From Castanea sativa (lineage: Eukaryota; Streptophyta; Magnoliopsida; Fagales; Fagaceae), in assembly GCF_040712315.1 (NCBI RefSeq), contig NC_134017.1, positions 11,128,001 to 11,192,000 of the forward strand: 64,000 nucleotides of DNA, in the 5' to 3' direction. This document shows positions 1 to 9,301 of this stretch, one piece after another. A program made the position numbers and the translations under genes. The notes below the pieces were generated by a model. It was not told the DNA's origin. It saw nothing but the letters and a program-made list of their open reading frames with translations, and ran no database searches. How positions within the stretch are numbered: position 1 is the stretch's first letter; every line of letters starts with the position of its first letter.

Positions 1-269
1 GCCGTCTACCCTAATCTGGACTTGTCCAAGATCATCATAGATGACACCGTTCCACCGACTCCGAGGGGAGATGACACTGTCAGTGATGAGACTGACCAGT
101 CTGCCCATACTGTTAAGCAGGAAGTGAGGGACATCGATGCTGAGGTTGTTGTCCAACTTGCCTTGAAGGCTCGGTGGCTCCTGTGGTCCCGTCTGTTGTT
201 AATGGCACATCTACTGAGGATGGTCCGTCTACTATGGATCCGACCACTTTTGTTATTCCTCTGTCTTGA
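1..269 (+). pseudogene. C-terminal end of the antisense ORF of Tat-type element 1
   Basis: The frame is open from the first base and reads a low-complexity, acidic C-terminus (AVYPNLDLSKIIIDD, then PPTPRGDDTVSDETDQ). Near position 165-170 the sense shifts frame: the continuation rich in P, S, T and V (GTSTEDGPSTMDPTTF) lies in the third frame and ends at TGA 267-269. The frame that stays open to 324 turns into a Leu/Arg-rich shadow. The ORF is on the strand opposite to the gag-pol remnants at 1101-5700 and beyond the 3' end of the integrase. That is where Tat-lineage Ty3/gypsy elements carry their antisense ORF, whose function is unknown. The N-terminus lies outside the window. The assignment rests on position and composition, and a host gene end is less likely. 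Confidence 0.55.
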
Positions 270-529
270 CCTCTGCCCTTCTCCTTTTGTATTTAAATCT
301 CCTTTTTACAAGTTTTATGTGTAAGACAATGATGGATACCCTTTTTTTGGCCTTTATGTAAAAACATTTACCTTTAGAGTTTATATCTATTACTTTGTAT
401 CCGTCGCTTACACTTGTTTTGTTTGTTTTTTTTTTTCTCATAATTATATACATGCCCCCGTCATATTTGTGCCATTGACATTCCACTTCATTCGTTTGTA
501 GCAATTTTTATGTGTTATACTTGCGTGTA
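270..529. other. AT-rich stretch between antisense ORF and 66-bp repeats
   Basis: Low-complexity, T-rich sequence directly after the antisense ORF stop. It probably holds that ORF's 3' untranslated region. No coding or structural signal is visible. Confidence 0.4.
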
Positions 530-945
530 GGGCTAAACATAATCTGAAACCAGGTACCCATCGATATCCATGATCATCCGTCCAGACCGTAGGTAAGACT
601 TTAACATGATTTGAGACCAAGTACCTATTGTTACACTTGGTCATCCGTCCACCCTGCAGGTAAGACTTAACATGATTTGAGACCCGGTACCTGTCGGTAT
701 CCTAGGTCGTCTGTCCACCCCGTAGGTAAGACTTTAACATGATTTGAGACCAGGTACCCGTCAATACACTTGGTCGTCCATCCACCCTATACGTAAAACT
801 TAACATGATTTGAGACCTGGTACCTATCGGTATCCTAGGTCGTCCATTCAACTCGTAAGTAGGACTTAACATAATTTGAGACCAGGTACCCGTCGGTATC
901 CTTAGTGCCCCGTAGTAGGACTTAACATAATTTGAGAGGCAATTC
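530..945. repeat. 66-bp tandem repeat in the 3' untranslated region of element 1
   Basis: The marker GATTTGAGACC (or AATTTGAG) recurs at about 541, 608, 673, 741, 807, 873 and 929, so the period is 65-68 bp with a shorter last unit. Each unit also carries a GGTACC core and GGTCGTCCGTCCACC-like blocks. Six to seven diverged units lie between the integrase end (1101) and the antisense ORF end (269). Tat and Ogre elements are known for hypervariable tandem repeats in exactly this interval. The units do not obviously align with the large satellite of this window, although length class and position are alike. Confidence 0.85.
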
Positions 946-1100
946 AATGAATGGTATATAGCAGGGCAACGTTTTTGATAATCCGTCCAAGTCTTATTAA
1001 TAATAAAAGAGCTTAAAAGAAACATAATATCCTTAAAATTTCAACATCTTTGACATAAAAAATAAAGGAAAGCAATAAAATAAACCGCATCCAACTACTA

Positions 1101-2330
1101 TTAGTAGTATTTTCTTAGGTGCTCAGTATTCCATGGGTGATGGGGCTTTTGTCCATCGAGCATTTCTAGGTGGTAGGTCCCCTTTCTATGGTAGTTGATG
1201 ATCATGTAAGGTCCTTCCCAGCTGGGGCCTAACTTGTCCTACGCGGGGTCTTTGGTAGCCGTTGTTACCTTCCTTAGGACCAAGTCCCCGACCTGAAAAT
1301 GATAAGGCCTAACCTTGGTGTTATGGTACTTTGCCATCAGATCCTAGTAACGAGTCGTCCTCTGTTCTGCCGCTATTCTAACTTCGTCAAGAAGGTCTAA
1401 TTGTAAGCGCATCCCCTCTTCATTCTTTTCTTCATTATAGTTTGACATTCAATAGTTGGTCAGTCCAACTTCTGCTGGGATGACGACTTCATTCCCGAAC
1501 GCAAGGCGGAAAGGTGTCTCCCCTCTAGGTGTCTAAGCCATCATCCTATATGCCCATAGGACTCTGGGTAGCTCGTCCGACCATATACCCTTTACCCCCT
1601 CAAGCCGAGTCTTAATCATCTTGAGTAGGGATTAGTTTGTAACCTCAACTTGTCCGTTGGCCTGGGGTTGAGCGGGAGAAGAGTAGTAGTTCTTGATCCC
1701 TAGCTGTTGGTAGAAGTCCTACGTCATTATCGAATTGCTTTCCATTGTTTGAGACAAAGACACAAGGGATTCCAAAACGGCAAATGATACTTTTCCAGAT
1801 GAAGTTTCAGATATTTTTCTCTGTGATAGTGGCCAATGGTTCTACCTTGACCCATTTGGTGAAGTAGTCGATCCCTACAACAAGGAACTTGAGCTGTCGT
1901 ACTGCCACGAGGAAGGGTCCGACTATGTCCAACCCCTATTGGGCGAATGGCTAACAGGCGCTCATTGGTGTAAGCTCCTCCGATGGTTGTCGTATGATGT
2001 TACTGAAGCATTGGCATTTGTTGCATGCCTTCATGTAGGACTGGGTGTCCTTTTGCATAGTAGGCCAATAGTATCTGGCTCGTATTAGTTTATGAACCAG
2101 TGATCATGCCCTCGAGTGGTTCCCGCACACTCCTTCACATACTTCTCTCATGACATAGTCTGTTTCGGTAGGGGCTAGGCACCTCAGATATGGTCAAGAG
2201 AAACCCCTTTTGTAAAGGACATCCCTAATTATCACAAAACGTGACGACTGTGCCTTCAATCTACGGGAAGCGTTGCGGTCTTCTGGTAGTGTCCCATTCC
2301 TAAGGTAGGATACGAAATGGCATCGTCTAG
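1101..2330 (-). pseudogene. Ty3/gypsy integrase (element 1), inactivated
   Basis: Read on the minus strand this is a full plant gypsy integrase broken by stops and at least one frameshift. An HHCC-type region (EGVCGNH, then ACNKCQC) precedes the catalytic core. The first catalytic Asp is in GLDIVGPF (codon 1927-1929), directly after a stop replacing Trp (1936-1938). The second sits in SNNGKQF, where the normal Asp is Asn (codon 1747-1749). The Glu is kept in NGQVEVTN (codon 1644-1646). The C-terminal domain follows (WEGPYMI, LRKYY) and ends at TAA 1101-1103. The enzyme would insert element cDNA into the genome. It cannot be functional here. It follows RNase H, the gypsy order (Copia would put integrase before RT). 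Confidence 0.9.
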
Positions 2331-2817
2331 TCGGTTCCCAAGAGGATCACATATACTTCTACTTTGTCAATGGCAAAGGAATATTGGACAAAAGATAATA
2401 CCTGACTAGTGACGTCCTCACACTTTGCGGATGCAGCTTTGGCTAAACAGTTTGCCTGCTCATTCTCTTCCCCTAGGATCTGCACAAACTTGGCTGAGAA
2501 TCCCTCACTCATCTTTCTTTTGACCATGTTCAAATATTCCTTCATCTGCTCCCTTTTGCCTCGTAGTCGTTGTTGATGTGCCCGACAACAACCTGCGAAT
2601 CATAATGTATGACCCTTGACACAGCCCCTGCGGCTTTAGCTAAGTCGAGGCTCGAGAGGACCGCTTCGAATTCTGCCTCATTGTTGGTCGTCGAGAATTG
2701 GAGGTGAATTGCATATTCTACTGTATCTCCTTCTGGCAACTGCAGCAGGACCCCAGCTCCTCCGGCCCATTGATTAAACGAACCATTTGTCCATATCATC
2801 CATGCCATCGGTTCCAC
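2327..2817 (-). pseudogene. Second, archaeal-type RNase H (aRNH) of element 1
   Basis: Two abutting minus-strand frames (2542-2817, then 2327-2545) together read as the extra RNase H that marks the Tat lineage. Visible motifs are WTNGSFN followed by GGAGVLL, then FSTTNNEAEFEAV, then YDSQVVVGHI. The family usually has Asp-Gly-Ser at the first site, and here the Asp is Asn, which removes a metal ligand. A one-base frameshift near 2542-2545 separates the core from the C-terminal helix (EYLNMVKRKM, LGEENEQANCLAKAA). Its place between the RT-linked RNase H and the integrase is typical of Tat, which makes it the best lineage marker in the window. Confidence 0.88.
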
Positions 2818-2899
2818 CTCTTCGTCTACTTTTGTTGTGAACTCGGCAATGAAATTAGCTAAAGCATGTGCCTTAATTGCAGTTTTGGGCCGATATTGG

Positions 2900-3560
2900 A
2901 CGTCGAACTCACTAAATTCTATCGCCCATAGAACTAGTCACCCTACTGCCTCTAGGTTGTTCATCACCTTCCACAGTGGTTTGTTTGTTTGGACCACTAT
3001 GGTATGCGTTTGGAAGTATGACCTAAGTTTTTGGGCAGCTGTGATTAGTGCAGCCCCCCGAAGTGCTCGACTGGTGTAGTAGATGGGTAACTGCACTTGG
3101 TCTTCCTCTCGTATGAAAGCAAAGCTGACGGCAGTTAGGGACACACCTAAGTAGAGGGAGAGCTCTTCACCAGTTTGGATGGACTGAGCAAAGGTGGGGA
3201 TGCAAGGTATGTCTTTAGTTCTTCAAAAGCCTTCATTAGCACCTTGAAGAATGGCAGACACTTATCCATCACCTTGGAGATGAACCTGTTAAGATCTACA
3301 ACCTTACCATTCAGGCTTTGCACCTCCTTGACATTTTTTGGAGGAGCCACCTCTATTATTGCTCGAACCTTGTCAATATTAGCATCCACACCACGCTATG
3401 ATACCATAAAACCCAAGAATTCTCATGATGCCACACCGAGCACACACTTACTAGGGTTGAGCTTTATATCGTAGAGGTGAAGGGTATCAAATGTTTCACG
3501 AAGGTTGTCTAAGTGGTTAACTTCCCGTGCGCTTTTTACGAGCATGTCTTCTATGTACAC
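2900..3560 (-). pseudogene. Remnant of reverse transcriptase end and RT-linked RNase H (element 1)
   Basis: On the minus strand, in order: the RT catalytic loop as YIEDMLVKS (3546-3557 encodes YIED where YVDD is usual), a stretch with HLDNLRETFDTLHLYDIKLN, then the thumb (IDKVRAIIEVAPPKNVKEVQ) and the RNase H region (PIYYTSRALRG, then TAAQKLRSYFQTHTIVV). Several stops and frame changes break it. The palm upstream of the catalytic loop is missing: the DVFAW block that precedes it in gypsy pol lies only a few bases away, at about 3570-3585. The remnant is clearly gypsy and dead. Confidence 0.85.
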
Positions 3561-3569
3561 TTCCCGTCC

Positions 3570-3870
3570 AAGCAAAGACGTCCCAATTATCTTTTAGGAA
3601 AAGGGCAACTCTCTACGAACTTAAGGGATAGCCTGCATGCAGATAGGAGTGACTCAGCCTAGGACGTCATCATCCAAGGAGACCTCCTCTAAGTCTTCCG
3701 TCGGCTCTACTGCAACCCCCTTCTTTCTTTGATGTTAAAAGCTTGTAGGTGATCATCCATTTCCAGCATGGCAACATAAAATTTGTGGGCAGCCATTTGG
3801 TCCCCTCGCGCTTCTCCTATCCCGTATTCCATTGGGAACTTTACTAGCAAATGGTACATGGACATAGCTG
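3570..3870 (-). pseudogene. Protease-RT linker and first RT residues (element 1), many stops
   Basis: Minus-strand reading gives the linker region (KFPMEYGIGEARGDQMAAHK, then VAMLEMDDHL) with several stops, ending in a DNWDVFAW-like block at about 3570-3590 that marks the N-terminal edge of gypsy RT. The sequence then jumps into the catalytic loop. The order matches the Tat-type polyprotein. No function remains. Confidence 0.7.
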
Positions 3871-4265
3871 CCTTTCATGAATTAAGCATAGGTCGACCAA
3901 TGATGGTGTTGTAGGCAGAGGAGCAATCAACCACTAGGAAACTGACTTCCTTAGTGAGCTGCTGAGGGTACATCCTAATAGTTACCGGTAAGGTGATGGT
4001 CCCTACAAGGAAGACCTTTGTGCTGCCGAAACCTACTAGCAGTGCGTCTGAGGGTAGGAGACGCTCTCTATCAATCCTCATCTGTTGGGTAGTAAAGGAT
4101 ATTTATCGAGCTCTCATTATCTACTAAAACTTGTATGGTATTGAAGTCGACAATTGACAAGCTAATAACCAAGGCATCGTCATAAGGGTGGTGCAGTATT
4201 CTAGCATCTTCTTTTGTGAAGCTGATGGTAGGGTTGTTAACCCTGGTTGCTTTAGGAGGCCGTCC
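3871..4265 (-). pseudogene. Aspartic protease of element 1, mutated
   Basis: Minus-strand reading shows the retropepsin-like active site as LVDNESSINILYY. The catalytic Asp codon is 4119-4121, and the usual DNGSS reads DNESS, so the glycine of the active-site turn is lost. Downstream follow SDALLVGFGSTKV, LTKEVSFLVVD and the end motif AYNTIIGRPMLNS that closes the plant gypsy protease domain. A frame change separates the active site (about 4110-4230) from the rest (3875-4081). The protease would process the Gag-Pol polyprotein. Gag lies immediately upstream on the same strand. Confidence 0.85.
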
Positions 4266-5700
4266 AGAAATTTAGACGTTTCCCACCATGCATAAATATA
4301 TCTTCCTTGCATTTTTAGATGGTCTTGCCATGGTGTTTCCTCCTATGATTACCCTAATCTCTCCAAGTGGGGCTCTGGGTCTTTCCTCGGCTCTTCTGTT
4401 AGGTTCGGGGTCCCTTGGTGGGTTTTCTCCACCCCAGACGAACCACTGTAACTTCTCTTGCTTGATGAGGGCTTCGATTTGCTGCTTAAGGTTGTAGCAT
4501 TTAGAAGTAGCGTGCCCATGGTCTCGGTGGAAACGACAGTATTTGTTCCGGGGTCTTTTATTTGGATCACCCTTCAACTTATCTGGCTAGGTCAATGCCG
4601 CGTCGTCTCTTATATGCATGAGTTGTTAATCCAATGGAATATTCAAAGGAGTGAAGTTCGTCACTCACCCTTGCTAAGGCCTTGACCTTTTGTCGTCCCT
4701 TCAATAGATCGTTTGGGTTGACTTCCAGCCTTTGTCTAGGTGAAAGTCATCTTGTCTTTCTCTCTTTCTCAGAACGTCCCCCCAGGCTATCATTGCATCT
4801 TCGACATTCATGTATTTCGTGGCTTTGTACAGCGTTTCGACCATTGTCTTTGGGTCATTTTTGTAGAGGGAGAAGAGAAACTCACCTGGCCACAACCCAC
4901 GGGTGAAGGCAGTGATGAGAACTTTGTCGTCAGCTTCGTCAATCAAGAGGGCCTCTTTGTTAAAATGGGTTACGTATGACCTCAAGCTTTCATCTTCCCA
5001 CTTCATAATGCTCAGTATGGGCGCTAAGGATCTTCTGTGTCTTTGTCCCTAGATGAAGTATGTGACAAAGTGTCCACTCAACTCTTTGAAGGTGGAGACA
5101 ATGTTCGGGATAAGTTTGCTGAACAATACCCTTGTCGGCCCCCTTAATGTGGTAAGGAACTCCTTGCAGGTGCATGAGGGTTTTGAATGACTCTAGGTGG
5201 TCGAGTGGGCCCCTTAATCCATCGTACGCCTCTACCTGTGGCATCTGAAACTTTGTTGGAAGGGGGAAAGAAGTCACCTAGGCGGTGAATGGAGAGTCCG
5301 TCCAGTGGACCAACTTGTCCAAATTGGTGGACACCCGTCCCCTCGTGGCATTCATCATCATATCCATCTTCTCCTTCATCATCTGCATATCTTGGGCCAT
5401 GCGCATCGCACTTGCTTCAATCTCAGAGGGGCAGCTAGTATCCTCCAGACCGTCCCTTCTACTAGGGATGTTGCTTTCTTCCTGGTCTTCCCTCTTTTTT
5501 CTGTCCCCCGTTGGTAGGTGACTACCATTCTGCTCGTCAACATCCCGCTTGTTGCGTTGGCCTTGCTCATTCCTTTGGTTTAGCTATTGCTCTAACTCCT
5601 AGTTATGTTGGGTGAGTCGCTCTACCACTATAGCTAGGCTTTACACCTGTCTCTCTAGGGCGTTGGAGGGATTCCCTGTTTCCTGGTTGATGGTAGCCAT
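4266..5700 (-). pseudogene. Gag of Tat-type element 1, broken
   Basis: The likely start is the ATG at 5698-5700 (MATINQETGNPSN), 66 bp inside the putative primer-binding site. The minus-strand reading gives a charged N-terminus, a Met-rich helix (MRMAQDMQMMKEKMDMMM), then PLPTKFQMPQVEAYDG and LDHLESFKTLMHLQG, which start the plant retrotransposon gag domain. It continues as WEDESLRSYVTHFNKEALL and ends with a zinc-binding-like motif CRFHRDHGHATSKC near 4530-4550. Stops and frameshifts occur at several points, and the block around VPYHIKGADKG looks shortened against related gags. Gag would form the virus-like particle. This copy is not coding-competent. Confidence 0.88.
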
Positions 5701-5765
5701 TGAATGCATCTAGATCATGCAACTCTTTTGTCTTAAAAGTGGTGATACGGTTAATCACAATTGTT

Positions 5766-5784
5766 GTCTCCACAAACGGTGCCA
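5766..5784 (-). other. Putative primer-binding site of element 1
   Basis: The minus strand reads TGGCACCGTTTGTGGAGAC, close to the TGGCGCC-type primer-binding sites of many plant gypsy elements, and lies upstream of the Gag start. On the 5' side the minus strand ends in ATCA two bases earlier, a possible LTR end. Only about 60 bp of possible LTR follow before the foldback element at 5849, so the 5' LTR seems truncated. Confidence 0.5.
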
Positions 5785-5848
5785 ACTGATGAATGGACCA
5801 AACAGAAGGCACTAATGTGGTACCAACCAAAAACCCTCTGAACGAACC

Positions 5849-6335
5849 CTAAGGGGGAACAACATGGTTCCCCTGCTGCCCCTGAAAACAAAAATATTCA
5901 CAAGCAGCTTCGTTTAGAAAACCTTGCTGGCTTTGCAGGGATCTCAAAGAGAAAACAAACTTGCTCTACTTGTACACCACACCCAAAAAAAAAATGGTTT
6001 GTACATCTTCTCTTTCGATGTTGTCATTTTTTGTTGGTTTTTTTTTAATAAAATTTATTTCAAGGATATGAAATTGGCTAATGAATATTGTGGGTTTTGT
6101 TCACTGTCCAAATGGGTTTTAAGGGGTTCTATTCGTTTTGGATTTGGTTATTTCAAATGGGTTCTTTTGGGTGTTGAAGATATGTTAGAATCCGGATTTG
6201 GGTGTTCAAATATGTAGATTTTGTGTATCATTTTTTTGATCTCTTTGCAAAGCCACCAAGGTTTTCTGATCAAAGCTGCCGATGAATATATTTTATTTTC
6301 AAGGGCAGTAGGGGAACGACGTCATTCCCCTTAGC
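5849..6335. mobile_element. Foldback/MITE-like element with ~100-bp inverted repeats
   Basis: The left arm (5849-5955) starts CTAAGGGGGAAC and contains GGTTCCCCTGCTGCCCCTG and AAAACCTTGCTGGCTTTGC. The right arm (6232-6335), read in reverse complement, gives CTAAGGGGAATG, CGTTCCCCTACTGCCCTTG and AAAACCTTGGTGGCTTTGC in the same order with similar spacing. Identity is roughly 80% by eye. The interior of about 275 bp has no coding signal. I could not find a convincing target-site duplication, so the superfamily is open and the outer ends may be off by a few bases. Confidence 0.75.
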
Positions 6336-6425
6336 TGCTTTTTTTTTTTTTAATAACAGTTTTGCTTTTTTTAATTACAAAATTGAAACTTAGAAACTGA
6401 AATGACAAAACTAAAACTTAGAGGA
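6336..6425. other. Short T- and A-rich spacer
   Basis: It contains a T-run at about 6338-6351 and AT-rich sequence before the duplicated gene segment. Nothing else is visible. Confidence 0.5.
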
Positions 6426-7719
6426 ATGGAGACTCAGTCTTCAGCTCTGCAACCTTAGCCACCACCAAAAGAGTCATTTGCTCGGCGTTACAAGTTTCTC
6501 TGGCCTATGCTTTTGGCTGTCAACCTTGCTGTTGGAGGTTCCATTCTTTTTCATATTCATCAGCTTTGTAATTCACTATTTATCTTAATTTCCTATACAT
6601 TTATGTATGTGGGTGTTTATTAGTATAAAGATTTATTAAATTTATAAAATGATGTAATCGGTTTTGAGAGATTTTAGCTTAAAAGAATGGTTTTTTAAGA
6701 CTATTGATTGCTTTTCTTGATATTGTTTGTTGATGGGTATTCTGTTGTTAGGATAGGGATTATGGTTTTAGCATCATTTTATGAGGATTTCTTGATACAA
6801 TCAATCATAGGGGGTAGTTTCTGATTAATGGTTTTGGAGAGAAGTGAATGTGATTAATGGAATTTTGTGTTCCAAGGTTGAGCTTGTGTGGGATTTATGA
6901 TTCTTTCTAGTTGAGAAATTGTGTGAGAATACTCACACAATTTTCAGTATGAGTATTACTCTAGCCTCTATGGATTAAGATCTTAATTGTTTATGTGACA
7001 TCTAATTACTAAAGCTCTTGCTCTTTGCTCCTCCTGTGTGCTAAAGAATCTAGAAACGCAATATAGGGCTAATACACTGTTCTATTTTTTTAACAAGTAA
7101 ATTATATATTTATATATACTATTTGGAAATAAACATTTAATGTCTTGCGTGGGATTTATGATTCTCCTTTTCTTCTCCCCAAGCACAAAGGGGGTTTATA
7201 AAAAGCTTATTTCTAGTCCCCAAAACCCTCCCCTCCCAATTGGTTGAAGTAGAGGCAAGATCACTACTTGAATATCACGTGGTTACTTAAACTTTTAGTT
7301 TGCTACAGGTTTCGATCCATGCATGTTTATAAAAGGATGCAGATTCCTTCATTTTGCAAATCCTGGAGTTTTTTGTCTATGAAATTTCTTCTTGTTTTGT
7401 TAAAATGGTAGTAACTGCAATAGCTCAAGGCATTCTTCATTGTATTAGTAAAGCCTTATGGTTGCCTAATCAGAGTAATGTGTTTGGATATTTATCATTA
7501 ATCTTATAGCCAATGACCAAGTAAAAGACTTATTTGTCTATCTTTCTAAGTCACAAACCATAATCGCAATCCTTTTCCCTCTAGCATAATCGGTATTGAT
7601 TATTGTGATGTGGAAAAATACATAAACATAGTCATTACAAAAGGTGGGAGAAAAAGATACACACAAAATGCAATTCTTGCATAATTTTTAACTGGCCAGC
7701 TAAAGCTCTACTACTTGAT
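6426..7719 (+). pseudogene. Copy 1 of a small membrane-protein gene: exon 1 plus intron only
   Basis: This segment is a diverged direct duplicate of 14956-16222. From ATG 6426 it reads METQSSALQP and then stops at TAG 6456-6458. Past the stop the frame continues as KESFARRYKFLWPMLLAVNL, the same basic-then-hydrophobic start as copy 2. The rest is intron-like and matches copy 2 with small indels up to CTACTTGAT near 7719, where the copies part. The charged second exon of copy 2 is absent here, so copy 1 is a dead partial duplicate. Confidence 0.75.
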
Positions 7720-8087
7720 ATGATTGAAATCATATACCAGTAATCTTTGGCTTTATCCATGTCTATGATAAGGCAATGAGCAATATGTTGAATAGGCAAA
7801 GTATCAATTTCTTTGGGTGTACATGGTATCTTGCATACTGTAACAATAAGTATGTAAGAGTCATTCAAATGGCTCATTAGGAGCTTATAATAATATAGGT
7901 GAGTGGCAACATATTCTCTTTGCTCAAACTCACTCACCTGCTTAACTAATCCCTGAACAAATATTGATGGCTTTATAATTAGGCGTAAGGAGGCCCACCA
8001 CTCATCTCTCTCAGACCCTACAAAAGTGGTATCTTTGTGCACTATGTACAATCTTTTTAATATATAGGACCTACATCTGATGATCAT
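7635..8087 (-). CDS. Unrecognised 150-residue open frame, doubtful gene
   Basis: A minus-strand frame of 150 codons starting MIIRCRSYILKRLYIVHKD. I do not recognise it. Its last ~28 codons lie inside the duplicated intron of copy 1 (7635-7719), so at least that part is unlikely to be protein. The remainder has mixed composition with no transmembrane segment or motif that I can name. It stands out only because long frames are rare in this AT-rich sequence. It may be a fragment of an unrecognised repeat. Confidence 0.15.
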   Translation of the reverse strand: MIIRCRSYILKRLYIVHKDTTFVGSERDEWWASLRLIIKPSIFVQGLVKQVSEFEQREYVATHLYYYKLLMSHLNDSYILIVTVCKIPCTPKEIDTLPIQHIAHCLIIDMDKAKDYWYMISIISSSRALAGQLKIMQELHFVCIFFSHLL

Positions 8088-8358
8088 TTTTAATATCTTG
8101 TTTGTGTCTTAGTCAGGTTTGAGAAAGAAAAATTGGAGTATACAAGAAGACTTCAGGGGTAGTAAATCTGGTTTCGTTAAATTTACATGGAAGTTGATTG
8201 AGTGGTCTGATGAAGGAAATATATTATTTGCATGATATGGTCTTATATAGTTTGAGAGGTATTAATTACTAGCTTTGTGGTCAAACTTTCTCTTTTATCC
8301 ACTCTCTGTTTTTGTGTAGCTTTTCTATATAAGTTGATAGTTTTTAATATACATATAA
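8088..8358. other. No recognisable feature
   Basis: AT-rich sequence without a convincing frame, repeat or RNA gene. Confidence 0.4.
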
Positions 8359-8472
8359 GATAGACAACTGTATTTTCATTTTGCTTTGCCCTAAAGTAGT
8401 GAAAGAATGCACACAATGTTCTTGTTCTTGTTTAACTTGGTCAAAAAAGAAATTGTTGTTACTGCATTTGTT
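8359..8472 (+). repeat. Dispersed direct repeat B, copy 1
   Basis: It shares TTTTCATTTTGCTTTGCCCT and the following TAAAGTAGTGAAAG with 13149-13264, with the similarity continuing through ATGTTCTTG and AACTTGG. The two copies flank the helicase pseudogene on either side in the same orientation. The origin is unknown. Confidence 0.75.
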
Positions 8473-8534
8473 GATGGAGGCAGTAGTGGTCTTCGTTTAA
8501 GGATATAGCAGGCGTGCTATAATGTGGAGCTATT

Positions 8535-8985
8535 GTCATTCAAGCTTCAGCAAGATGCTAGGACTCTCACATGAAACCTTTTACCTATTGGATCATTTAA
8601 GCCTTTTTAATTCTATCTTACATCTTGTTAACATAATATTATGTTTCTTCTATCTTGGCGGAAAATTTTTATTTAATTTTTGATGTTTGGTATGGTGGAA
8701 AAGGCAGGCTAGGTCTTTTACATGGGAACTCCCACCAACTGGATCATTTAAGTTTTCTGAATTTTATCTTACAGCCGACATTATATTAAGTACCTTTTTT
8801 ATGGGTGGAAAACGTTTTCTACATTTTCCAACGTTTGGAATAATATGGTTCTCGTCTTTAAAGCTTCAACTGAAGGTTGCTAAGGCTCTTACATGGACCC
8901 TTTTACCTATTAGATTGTTTAAGCTTTTTGAATTATATTGTATAGTTCGTTGACATAATGTTATGTTTCATTTATTTTGATAGAA
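8535..8985 (+). repeat. Three degenerate ~160-170-bp tandem units
   Basis: Units begin near 8551, 8708 and 8878 with GCTAGG or GCTAAGG, then CTCTTACATG, CCTATTGGATC (or AGATTG), TTTAAGC and a TTCTATCTTAC-like block. Units 1 and 3 also share GTTRACATAATRTTATGTTTC. Spacings are 157 and 170 bp. They are too diverged for a recent satellite. A 71-bp partly open frame there is chance. Confidence 0.6.
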
Positions 8986-9296
8986 ACTACAAATATAGAC
9001 TTTTACACATAGATTTCTTATAGAAATATCACAATTGGAGTTTAACCTAAGTATTAATTTTGTCTTTGAATTTTTGATTTCAACAATCAACACCTTGTAC
9101 ATTAGGTTTGTAAGAAATGAAAACATTTGATAGTGTTTTTTTTTAGGCTTTAATTGAAAATACTAATAACAAGTAGGCCCAATTTCTATTTTGTTCTTGT
9201 ATAGTCTAATTTCTTTAAGATCTCAACATATGGGATTTGATGCAGACATTTTACTGATAGGTTTGATTTTCCAGATTGGTTAAATTGCTGGAGGAT

Positions 9297-9301
9297 ATCA
9301 T
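9297..9301 (+). other. Left 5-bp target-site duplication (ATCAT)
   Basis: ATCAT directly precedes the TGTCACG start of the solo LTR and is repeated after its end at 11733-11737. Five bases is the usual LTR-retrotransposon duplication length. Confidence 0.92.

Noticed and set aside
4288..4979. Plus-strand frames of 69-79 codons over gag
   Set aside because: They are shadows of the minus-strand gag remnant, which has recognisable motifs.
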